Assembly (NCBI GenBank): GCA_007121695.1
Contig: SKKC01000198.1
Location: forward strand, 1 to 5,552
Reading direction: 5' to 3'
DNA length: 5,552 bases
From: Spirochaetales bacterium
GTDB lineage: Bacteria; Spirochaetota; Spirochaetia; DSM-27196; SKKC01
This document shows, one piece after another, positions 1 to 5,552 of this stretch. The notes below the pieces were generated by a model. That model saw only the letters and a program-made list of their open reading frames with translations. It had not been told where the DNA came from and searched no databases. The position numbers and the translations under genes are program-made. The first letter of the stretch is position 1, and the number at the start of each line of letters is the position of its first letter.

Positions 1-351
1 AGCGCGTGGTACGCGAGCCGGCAGGCGGATTTCCGACCTGTACCGGCTGAAACCTACGACCAGCCCATCCCGTCGTCGGTATCCATGGCCGACTTCGCGC
101 TCGCCCGTGCAGCGACCCTCGACGGCGTACTCTGCGACGAAGGTGCCCCCGGGTCTCCGCTGGCCGAAGACTTCAGGAATCTCAGCGCGCTGCTCCGCGC
201 CGGTCTCTGGCACATTATCGAAACACCCGATGCGCCCGAGGGAGCCACTGGCCCGCTTGCAGCCGTGTACGTACGGGCTCCCGAACAGCGCCACTGTTTC
301 GCTGGCCAGTGTCGAACAGGGCCGCCGCCGGAGACCTTGCCAATAGTCTAA
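1..351 (+). CDS. C-terminal end of a probable thioredoxin-domain (DUF255/YyaL-like) protein, 5'-truncated by the window
   Basis: The reading frame is open from base 1 and stops at TAA 349-351, so the true start lies outside the window and the in-frame ATG at 85 is internal. About 116 residues are visible. The stretch RPVPAETYDQPIPSSVSMAD, followed by a helix ending in TLDG, resembles what I remember from the helical C-terminal part of YyaL/SPATA20-type proteins (RPxxxYDxxxPSGNSVAA...LTGD). The Cys-containing tail (HCFAGQCRTGPPPETLP) recalls the C-x-x-P-type ending of the same family. The distance between these two blocks is clearly shorter than in typical members, so this is a shortened or diverged version, or another family. 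The thioredoxin domain would lie upstream and cannot be seen. The gene is certain; the family is an inference from short motifs. Confidence 0.6.
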   Translation, partial: SAWYASRQADFRPVPAETYDQPIPSSVSMADFALARAATLDGVLCDEGAPGSPLAEDFRNLSALLRAGLWHIIETPDAPEGATGPLAAVYVRAPEQRHCFAGQCRTGPPPETLPIV

Positions 352-366
352 AAAACGTAATAATAT
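337..366 (+). promoter_or_regulatory. Candidate sigma70-type promoter for the GGDEF-EAL gene
   Basis: TTGCCA (337-342) matches the -35 consensus at five of six positions. TAATAT (361-366) is a plausible -10 box after an 18-base spacer. The AT-rich block 351-375 stands out from its GC-rich surroundings. Transcription would start at about 373-376, on or next to the ATG at 376. The -35 lies inside the last codons of the upstream gene. TAATATC occurs twice in tandem (361-367 and 368-374), so the exact -10 is ambiguous. The second copy would put the start site inside the coding region. Confidence 0.5.
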
Positions 367-375
367 CTAATATCT

Positions 376-2514
376 ATGGCACCTGGATTCTTTTCGAGCA
401 TCATAGTCCCAACGCTGTTTCTGGGCATGCTCGCCGTAAGCACCCTGGTTTTCCTCCTGCTTTCGCTGCGGACGCAGGAGCCCCTGTACCGCGCGCTGCT
501 TCTGACAAGCGCAGCCGGTCTTGCGAGCATTGCCGCCCAGATCGCGGGGCTTGCCGCGCTTGCCTTTTCAGAACGCCTGGACATTGTCGTGCAGCTGTAT
601 CGGCTCGAGCAGATCATTGTATCGCTCTACCTCGTGTGCATGCCGCTGCTGCTCGAAAGCATCGTACGCCTTTCACGGTGGCAGCGCAGAATGAATCACG
701 GACTGCTTGTGGGTATGCTTGCCGCCTGCGGCGCCATTCTGCTGGTCGCGTTCCTGGCACCAGAGCTCTTTGTGTCCATCTCGACGGACAGCATTGTCGC
801 GGCCGACGGCGGCGCGGCCTTCTCGCCGGCCATGCGGCGCACCGACGCAGGCTACGTTCGCGTCGCCCGCGACGCGTTTCTTGCCCTTATTGCGCTGTTC
901 ACCATCGCGGCGCTTCTTCGCAACCTCAGGAAGGAGAATCTGCGGACGGTGCTTCCAGTCACGCTCGGTCTTATTCTCGCCATGGTCGCCGGAATAGACG
1001 ACCTGTGGATGATCTACTTTGCCCGCTCGTTTCTGCTCCCGGGTTTCCTGGATCTACAGCGACTCCCCATAGGAATGACGATTTTTACCCTCTGTGCCGT
1101 GGGCGCCGGGTTCGCCACGTATCTGAGTAACGCGAGCGCGGTCGCGCGCATGCGCGACCGGCTTTCAGACATGGCGTACAACGATCATCTGACAGGGCTA
1201 CAGAACCGTCACAGCTTCGTCGAGCGCATGAAGCAGGTCTGCAGCAGGCCGGCCGACGAGATTCAGACGCGCAGCGTGGCCATTCTCGTGCTGGATCTGG
1301 ACCGGTTCAAGGACATAAACGATTCCGTTGGTCACGAGGTTGGCGACCAGATGCTTCTCGAAGTCAGGGATCGCCTGGCAACCCGGATACGGACCGGGGA
1401 CGAACTGTATCGTATCGGCGGCGACGAGTTTGCGATCGTGCTGCCAGACGTACAGGAAAACTCGCAGGCCGCAGCAGTCGCGCGAAAACTCATCGAGGCG
1501 CTTCAGATTCCCTTCGTTGTGGGCGAGCGAATGCTCTACACCGGGGTTACGATTGGAATCGCGATGCACCCTGGCGACGGGCTCACCGGTGATACACTCA
1601 TGCGACACGCCGACGTCGCGCTCGCCCGTGCAAAGGAAGACAGGAATACCTACCGGTTTTACCTCGAAGACATGCAGAAGGAGTCGCTCACAAAGGTTCG
1701 TATTGCCAGCGAACTCAGAAACTCGATTGCCAGCAATGAGCTGCAGGTGTTCTACCAGCCGCAGTGCAATGCTGACGGCATTCCATTCGCCGCCGAGGCG
1801 CTGCTACGCTGGCACAACGGCCAGCTCGGGTCCATAGCGCCGTCCCAGTTTATCCCGATTGCCGAGGAGCATGGTCTTATTGTTCCCATGGGCGAATGGG
1901 TGCTTCAGCAGGTCTGCCGTGACTATCACACGATAATGGCTGACCTCGGAGCGCCGGTCCCGATCTCGGTAAATGTATCGACGAAACAGCTGAAGGATCC
2001 GGGGTTCGGGCAATTCGTGCTTTCAACGCTGAGCGAGTACGGGCTGGACGCAGGAGCCATTCACCTCGAGATTACTGAAAGCGCGCTTATGGAGCAGTCC
2101 TCGCTGATACAGACCACCATGAACGAGCTGATTAGCGCCGGGATCGAGTTCGAGATCGACGACTTTGGCGTGGGGTATTCGTCGCTGTCGTATCTGCGAA
2201 GCCTGCCGGTAAGTACGGTGAAGCTGGACCGTTCGTTTATTCGTAACGTCCCCTGGAACGAACAGGACTCGAAACTGGTGCGCGCGCTCATTGCCCTGAT
2301 AAACGAACTGAAACTTGATATGGTTGCAGAAGGAGTAGAAGACAATGAACAACGTGTCTTTCTGTCTGCAACAGGGTGCCGACGCTTACAGGGGTATTTT
2401 TTCTCTCGCCCGCTTCCTCTTGGAGAGTTCATTCGCTATCTCGGAGACGAGAGCGGCGACCAGGAGGATAATTACCGCAGCGAAACGGGTACCAGGTCTG
2501 CCGGCAAAGCCTGA
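376..2514 (+). CDS. Membrane-anchored bifunctional diguanylate cyclase / cyclic-di-GMP phosphodiesterase (7-TM, GGDEF, EAL)
   Basis: This 712-residue protein probably both makes cyclic di-GMP from two GTP and cleaves it to pGpG, at the inner face of the membrane. Residues about 12-248 hold roughly seven hydrophobic segments, a likely sensory region with an unknown signal. The GGDEF domain (about 268-428) has DHLTGLQNR (270-278), metal-binding D307 in DLDRFKDIND, an inhibitory I-site RTGD (339-342) and an intact GGDEF (348-352). The EAL domain (about 440-695) keeps EALLRW (474-479), the NVS and LEITES motifs, DDFGVG (595-600), KLDRSF, AEGVE (651-655) and QGYFFSRP. No catalytic residue is obviously missing, so both halves look active; which dominates cannot be read from sequence. 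In-frame stops at 358 and 361 rule out a longer start. No ribosome binding site precedes ATG 376, and the next ATG (427) would cut into the first membrane segment. Confidence 0.95.
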   Translation: MAPGFFSSIIVPTLFLGMLAVSTLVFLLLSLRTQEPLYRALLLTSAAGLASIAAQIAGLAALAFSERLDIVVQLYRLEQIIVSLYLVCMPLLLESIVRLSRWQRRMNHGLLVGMLAACGAILLVAFLAPELFVSISTDSIVAADGGAAFSPAMRRTDAGYVRVARDAFLALIALFTIAALLRNLRKENLRTVLPVTLGLILAMVAGIDDLWMIYFARSFLLPGFLDLQRLPIGMTIFTLCAVGAGFATYLSNASAVARMRDRLSDMAYNDHLTGLQNRHSFVERMKQVCSRPADEIQTRSVAILVLDLDRFKDINDSVGHEVGDQMLLEVRDRLATRIRTGDELYRIGGDEFAIVLPDVQENSQAAAVARKLIEALQIPFVVGERMLYTGVTIGIAMHPGDGLTGDTLMRHADVALARAKEDRNTYRFYLEDMQKESLTKVRIASELRNSIASNELQVFYQPQCNADGIPFAAEALLRWHNGQLGSIAPSQFIPIAEEHGLIVPMGEWVLQQVCRDYHTIMADLGAPVPISVNVSTKQLKDPGFGQFVLSTLSEYGLDAGAIHLEITESALMEQSSLIQTTMNELISAGIEFEIDDFGVGYSSLSYLRSLPVSTVKLDRSFIRNVPWNEQDSKLVRALIALINELKLDMVAEGVEDNEQRVFLSATGCRRLQGYFFSRPLPLGEFIRYLGDESGDQEDNYRSETGTRSAGKA

Positions 2515-2537
2515 CAGCGCTATTTCCTGCAGAAACC

Positions 2538-2566
2538 TTGACCCTCGAAGGTCAGATTCCTACACT
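2538..2566 (+). promoter_or_regulatory. Candidate sigma70-type promoter for the metallo-beta-lactamase-fold gene
   Basis: TTGACC (2538-2543, five of six against TTGACA) is followed after exactly 17 bases by TACACT (2561-2566, four of six against TATAAT). Both lie in the 85-base gap between the GGDEF-EAL gene and the hydrolase gene. A start near 2573 would give a leader of about 27 bases carrying the ribosome binding site AAAAAAGG (2586-2593). This suggests the hydrolase can be expressed independently of the upstream gene. I saw no convincing intrinsic terminator in the gap, so read-through is also possible. Confidence 0.55.
2539..2554. repeat. Short inverted repeat across the -35 box
   Basis: TGACC (2539-2543) and GGTCA (2550-2554) form perfect inverted arms around CTCGAA. 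The left arm covers most of the putative -35 box, where a repressor dimer could compete with RNA polymerase. Arms of five bases also occur by chance, so this is only a candidate operator. As a hairpin it would be weak, and no T-run follows to make a terminator. Confidence 0.3.
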
Positions 2567-2599
2567 TCACCTACATTTTCATCATAAAAAAGGTTTTAC

Positions 2600-3448
2600 A
2601 TGCGAACACGGCCGCAAAAAAGCAGGAAATTGGCGCTGACCAATACGGGGAGCCTGAGCGTGTTCGCGGTCGGATGCGGGAGCGCGTTCTCAAAAACCCT
2701 CGGACAGAACAACTTCCTGATTGTCAAAGGCGATACGCACGTACTCATCGATTGCGGTTCAAAAACTCCAGCCCGGCTTCGGGCAGCGGGGGTCGAGCTT
2801 CCCGAGATCAGAAACTATCTTATTACGCACAGTCACGCGGACCACATCGGTGGTCTCGAAGAAGCCATGCTCATGGGACGCTACGTCGCCCGGTCGAAGC
2901 CTCGCATTCTCATAGAAGAGTCGTACCAGAAGACGCTGTGGAACCACAGTCTCAAGGGCGGTGCTTCACCGAACGAACGTCACAATGGGTCGACTCTTTC
3001 ATTCGAGGATTTCTGGGACATACAGCGCCCGACTGCCCGTCCCGATCTGCCGCGTAACTGCGCCGAGTTCGAGATCGGTTCGCTGAATCTGAAGATTTTT
3101 CGTACCAATCACTTTCCCGAACAGGCGCAGAGCTGGGACACCGCCGCGTACAGCGTCGGTGTCCTTATAGATGACGCGGTTCTGTTCACCGGTGATACCA
3201 AGTTCGACGCGTCACTCGTTTCAGACTTCGACAGGCATTTTGAAATACAGACGATCTTCCAGGATGCGCAGTTTTTTACCGGCGGCGTGCACGCGTCGAT
3301 GTACGAGCTTGCGGATCTGCCGCCGCACGAGAAAGAGCGAATGTATCTTATGCACTACGCCGACTCGTACGAATCAAAAGAGGACGAGGTGCTGTCCCTC
3401 GGTTTTCGCGGGTTCGTACGGGAACATGTATGGTATTCATGGCCGTAG
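2600..3448 (+). CDS. Metallo-beta-lactamase-fold hydrolase, RNase Z-like
   Basis: This 282-residue protein is a probable two-metal hydrolase, with no signal peptide and so likely cytoplasmic. After a basic tail of about 18 residues comes the RNase Z/phosphodiesterase-type opening LSVFAVGCGSAF...NNFLI...LIDCG. Metal ligands are all visible: HSHADH (77-82), H171 in TNHFPE, D199 in FTGDTKFD and H252 in MHYAD. A further motif, GGVHAS with H231, is probably conserved. The overall order matches enzymes acting on phosphodiesters such as RNA 3' ends or cyclic nucleotides. No arm like the tRNA-binding exosite of true RNase Z is evident, so naming it RNase Z would overreach; the substrate is unknown. 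ATG 2600 is supported by AAAAAAGG six bases upstream. The gene follows the cyclic-di-GMP gene by 85 bases and ends in a 12-base tail-to-tail overlap with the minus-strand kinase gene. Confidence 0.92.
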   Translation: MRTRPQKSRKLALTNTGSLSVFAVGCGSAFSKTLGQNNFLIVKGDTHVLIDCGSKTPARLRAAGVELPEIRNYLITHSHADHIGGLEEAMLMGRYVARSKPRILIEESYQKTLWNHSLKGGASPNERHNGSTLSFEDFWDIQRPTARPDLPRNCAEFEIGSLNLKIFRTNHFPEQAQSWDTAAYSVGVLIDDAVLFTGDTKFDASLVSDFDRHFEIQTIFQDAQFFTGGVHASMYELADLPPHEKERMYLMHYADSYESKEDEVLSLGFRGFVREHVWYSWP

Positions 3449-4462
3449 GCCGTGCCATGCGTGGTCAATGCGACTGACCGTGACCGGAAACGCGTCCGGC
3501 TCCAGCCACAGACTTTCACCATCGAACTGAAAGGGCATACGCTCGTCACACTCAATGACCATTGACGACATGTCTTCGAGTCGCACTTCCGGGTCGTGAA
3601 CGTGGGTTCCGTGATATACGTGCTGTTTCAGCTTGATGCGGCCGAAAAAACCCGGCAGCTCAATGGCGACGAGGTTTTCCGTGTGCGGCAGAATCGGCTT
3701 GTCACCGCCGTACCTGCGCTTCCCGCTGACGCCGAACGCGACAAGGGCATACCGGTGCTGCCATTGCAGCACAGTTCCGTCCGAACGGGTAATGGAAAGC
3801 CGGGTCTCAGGGATACCGTATACGGGAACATAGAACAGGGTGGCAAGATCGGCGACCAGGGTGTATACGTTTCCGGGCAGACGGCCTTTGAGCTTGTTGG
3901 TGACGTGCGCCACGTACGCGTCGAGGCCGAAAGATGCAATGTTGAACGAGTAAAAAACCCGCCCGTCGGCAGTACGCACCTGCAGAGCAGGAAAACGATG
4001 GGTATCGCTGAGCCTCGGGAGCACTTCGTAGGCCTCGGTGAGCGTCGCACAGTCGGCGCCGTCGTTGCCGGTTCCTGCCGGAAGCCTGAACACCGGATAC
4101 AGCCCCGAATCTTCAGGCGATGCCGATACCAGTCCTGACAGCACATCCTTGTGCGTCCCGTCGCCTCCGGCGCTTATCAGCATGCGTGGTCTCGCCGGAC
4201 CCGACACAATGCGGTCGACCAGCTGCGTCGCGTGACCGGGATACTCGCTGAGGTGAAGCTGCACGGGAAGCGAGGTCTGCTGGCCAATGCGTTTCGAGTG
4301 CCCCTGCAGGGCCGACAGCGACCGCCGAAGCCTGTCCCTGTGAGTAAAGAGGCCTGATTTCGGGTTAATGATGGTATGTATGGTCGAGCCGGAGGCACGA
4401 TAGGCCGGACTCTGTGTCAGCAGTCTCGCCACATGTTCCGCAAACTCGCTATAGACTCTCAT
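3437..4462 (-). CDS. Diacylglycerol/sphingoid-base kinase family protein (DAGK catalytic domain, YegS/DgkB-like)
   Basis: This 341-residue protein probably transfers phosphate from ATP to a lipid alcohol such as diacylglycerol at the membrane surface; the exact lipid is not predictable. Family motifs appear in order: INPKSG (32-37), the nucleotide-binding GGDGT (99-103), LPAGTGND (127-134), SFGLDAYVAH (177-186), the YGGDKPILPH block (251-260) and FQFDGE (311-316), whose DGE is typical of the C-terminal beta-sandwich half. Full motif coverage and near-normal length argue for an active enzyme. No membrane segment or signal peptide is evident. The frame is open back to an ATG at 4558, but AGGAG at 4472-4468, five bases ahead of the ATG at 4462, fixes the start. 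The longer form would also run into the divergent gene. It overlaps the hydrolase gene by 12 bases at its 3' end. I could not pick a convincing promoter. Confidence 0.92.
   Translation of the reverse strand: MRVYSEFAEHVARLLTQSPAYRASGSTIHTIINPKSGLFTHRDRLRRSLSALQGHSKRIGQQTSLPVQLHLSEYPGHATQLVDRIVSGPARPRMLISAGGDGTHKDVLSGLVSASPEDSGLYPVFRLPAGTGNDGADCATLTEAYEVLPRLSDTHRFPALQVRTADGRVFYSFNIASFGLDAYVAHVTNKLKGRLPGNVYTLVADLATLFYVPVYGIPETRLSITRSDGTVLQWQHRYALVAFGVSGKRRYGGDKPILPHTENLVAIELPGFFGRIKLKQHVYHGTHVHDPEVRLEDMSSMVIECDERMPFQFDGESLWLEPDAFPVTVSRIDHAWHGLRP
3438..3459. repeat. Inverted repeat at the convergent gene ends
   Basis: CATGGC (3438-3443) and GCCATG (3454-3459) are perfect inverted arms around ten bases; a second pairing, GGCC (3441-3444) with GGCC (3448-3451), is nested inside. 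The repeat spans the overlapping stop codons of the hydrolase (3446-3448) and the kinase (3437-3439). Such a hairpin could slow transcription from either side. Neither side has a T-run, so a standard intrinsic terminator is not supported. Confidence 0.3.
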
Positions 4463-4467
4463 GCCGA

Positions 4468-4472
4468 CTCCT
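4468..4472 (-). promoter_or_regulatory. Ribosome binding site that fixes the kinase start
   Basis: Read on the minus strand this is AGGAG, five bases before the ATG at 4462-4460. It is the strongest Shine-Dalgarno match in the window and favours the 341-residue kinase over the 373-residue extension from 4558. Confidence 0.7.
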
Positions 4473-4495
4473 GCACGCACCCCCGTTTCTGTGCT

Positions 4496-5521
4496 ATGAA
4501 TAAGGGGATCGTGAACGAAGAATTTCATTACTACACCATCGCCATGCTGGCCCGACACGCGGGTTTCGCTGAACGCGACGCTGACATCATTGCCTATGCT
4601 TCACAGTTTGTCGACCATGCGCTGGTGACGTATCAGGTACGCGGAAATGGTGTCTCGTATACGACGCTTACCACGCACCACTTCGGATTCTGGGACAAGT
4701 CCCAGGAAGAGTCGGTCTGGATCCCCTTCCACTTTTTCCCGGGAGACCCGAGGGAAGCGTCACGCCGGCGCAGGGACGGCGAGATAAACCCGCTTGCGGT
4801 GACCGAAAACAGCGACCGGGTGAAGGAGCTTCTGGTGGAAGCGCTCAAGACACGCGACTTCATGCGTATCGGGATCGCCCTGCATACCTTCGCGGATGCG
4901 TACGCGCACCAGAACTTTTCCGGGAGGAACGAAGCGTTCAATCGCATCGAACAGAACTCTCCGGTTCCGCCTGCCGGTCACGCACACGCCGGACGCGGCC
5001 CGGACCGCTTCGACGGGCGATGGACCGACACCCGCCTGCGCGAACCGTGGTCCTCGGTGGTAAACCGGGACCGCTATCTGGCCGCGGCGGGAAAGATCTA
5101 CCGCTATCTGTCGACGTATAATCGACGATCCTTCGCCGACGAGGAGCTGGTTCTGAGCGAGCTCGAGCTGCTTCTCGGCCCCGCGGGCGCCGAACACACG
5201 AGTGAGTCGCGCGTCCTCGATTTCATCATCAAGTACGATATTCCCCGCTACAGTCGCAACGCCTGGAAGGCGGAAGCGGTTGAACTGAACCGGCACACGG
5301 GCGACGAAGACATTACGAGCATGCAGGACAAGTACCTGTGGCTGCGCCACGAGATCAGCAAGCAGGCCGGTTTCTCACAGGTCCGCGAAGTTACCGCGCG
5401 CCCGGGTTTCTTCCAGTCCGACTACTATCGCTGGCACGAGGCTGCGCGCGAGCACAGGATCTGCGCGGCACGGGTTCTCGCCGATCTTGGCCTGTCGGGG
5501 CTCAAGGCGCTCACCTCATGA
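4496..5521 (+). CDS. Zinc-dependent phospholipase C-like protein of unknown function (resembles DUF6765)
   Basis: This 341-residue protein begins with an EEFHYYTIAMLARHAGF segment followed by IIAYASQFVDH. It resembles, from memory, the N-terminus of the family labelled DUF6765. Its most telling motif is ALHTFADAYAHQNFSG (128-143), an HxxxDxxxH pattern (H130, D134, H138) like the helix of zinc-dependent phospholipase C/GPI-PLD-type domains. D40, H41 and the GHAHAGRGPD segment (161-170) could supply further metal ligands. No signal peptide is visible, so it may act inside the cell. Lipase activity is an inference from motif likeness and has not been shown for this family as far as I know. Start choice: ATG 4496 has no ribosome binding site; GTG 4511 follows AAGGGG and would begin MNEEFHYY (336 residues); ATG 4376 would lie deep inside the opposing kinase gene. 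The 3' end overlaps the next gene by ATGA. Confidence 0.88.
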   Translation: MNKGIVNEEFHYYTIAMLARHAGFAERDADIIAYASQFVDHALVTYQVRGNGVSYTTLTTHHFGFWDKSQEESVWIPFHFFPGDPREASRRRRDGEINPLAVTENSDRVKELLVEALKTRDFMRIGIALHTFADAYAHQNFSGRNEAFNRIEQNSPVPPAGHAHAGRGPDRFDGRWTDTRLREPWSSVVNRDRYLAAAGKIYRYLSTYNRRSFADEELVLSELELLLGPAGAEHTSESRVLDFIIKYDIPRYSRNAWKAEAVELNRHTGDEDITSMQDKYLWLRHEISKQAGFSQVREVTARPGFFQSDYYRWHEAAREHRICAARVLADLGLSGLKALTS

Positions 5522-5552
5522 AACGGGCTGTTGTGGTACTGCTGCTGATCGG
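5518..5552 (+). CDS. Start of an exported or membrane protein gene, 3'-truncated by the window
   Basis: ATG 5518 overlaps the preceding stop codon in the arrangement ATGA, the usual sign of translational coupling in an operon. The eleven complete codons read MKRAVVVLLLI: two basic residues followed by an unbroken hydrophobic run, as at the start of a signal peptide or first membrane segment. Nothing else can be said about function. No strong ribosome binding site precedes it, which fits coupling. The short visible length limits certainty. Confidence 0.6.
   Translation, partial: MKRAVVVLLLI

Noticed and set aside
309..1130. A 273-codon open frame on the plus strand overlapping the GGDEF-EAL gene
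   Set aside because: The translation is rich in Arg, Ala, His and Cys with no domain, as expected for an off-frame in GC-rich DNA, and the overlapping frame carries clear membrane segments.
1141..1158. Inverted repeat GTCGCGC-GCAT-GCGCGAC with a 12-base palindromic centre
   Set aside because: It lies inside the conserved frame at the junction of the membrane region and GGDEF domain, in alternating GC sequence where chance palindromes are common.
3463..3479. GGTCA-N7-TGACC inverted repeat near the end of the kinase gene
   Set aside because: Five-base arms within coding sequence, with no T-run and no link to a promoter; probably chance.
3596..4146. Open frames of 172 to 180 codons on both strands inside the kinase gene
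   Set aside because: The kinase frame has all its family motifs through this region; the others show only low-complexity, Arg/Ser/Pro-rich translations.
4450..4455. TATAGA as a possible -10 box for the gene starting at 4496
   Set aside because: No acceptable -35 lies 16 to 18 bases upstream (CGCCAC at the 17-base position), so I do not list it.
4376..4495. N-terminal extension of the phospholipase C-like protein to ATG 4376
   Set aside because: It would overlap the start of the kinase gene, and the extra residues look like antisense kinase sequence.
4463..4558. N-terminal extension of the kinase to ATG 4558
   Set aside because: AGGAG sits directly ahead of ATG 4462, and the extension would be antisense to the conserved start of the divergent gene.
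4760..5350. A 196-codon open frame on the minus strand inside the phospholipase C-like gene
   Set aside because: It has no recognisable motif and lies wholly antisense to a better supported gene; long antisense frames are common at this base composition.

Overview
The window is gene-dense, GC-rich bacterial DNA. It holds four complete protein genes and two genes cut by the window edges. I saw no RNA gene, insertion sequence, CRISPR array or phage signal. The gene types (a 7-TM GGDEF-EAL protein, a small metallo-beta-lactamase-fold hydrolase, a lipid-kinase-like protein, and a protein resembling the family I remember as DUF6765) would fit a free-living spirochaete (Spirochaeta-like, high GC). 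That assignment rests on remembered family distribution and is weak.

Layout. (1) 1-351: the C-terminal end of a plus-strand gene, probably a thioredoxin-domain/DUF255 (YyaL-like) protein. (2) 376-2514: a membrane-anchored bifunctional cyclic-di-GMP synthase/phosphodiesterase. Its promoter appears to sit over the end of the previous gene, so close that the mRNA may be leaderless. (3) 2600-3448: an RNase Z-like metallo-beta-lactamase hydrolase with its own sigma70-type promoter, an inverted repeat across the -35 box and a clear ribosome binding site. (4) 3437-4462, minus strand: a diacylglycerol/sphingoid-base kinase family protein whose 3' end overlaps the hydrolase gene by 12 bases. (5) 4496-5521, plus strand: a protein with an HxxxDxxxH zinc phospholipase C-like signature, divergent from the kinase across only 33 bases. 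(6) 5518-5552: the start of an exported or membrane protein gene, joined to gene 5 by an ATGA overlap.

How they may work together. Genes 2 and 3 run in the same direction, but gene 3 has its own promoter, so a shared cyclic-di-GMP role is only a guess. Genes 4 and 5 are more suggestive: a lipid kinase (a candidate diacylglycerol user) sits head to head with a protein resembling zinc phospholipase C (a candidate diacylglycerol producer). Nothing here looks like a defence system or a mobile element. The non-coding stretches are short (24, 85 and 33 bases), and what is seen in each is listed below.
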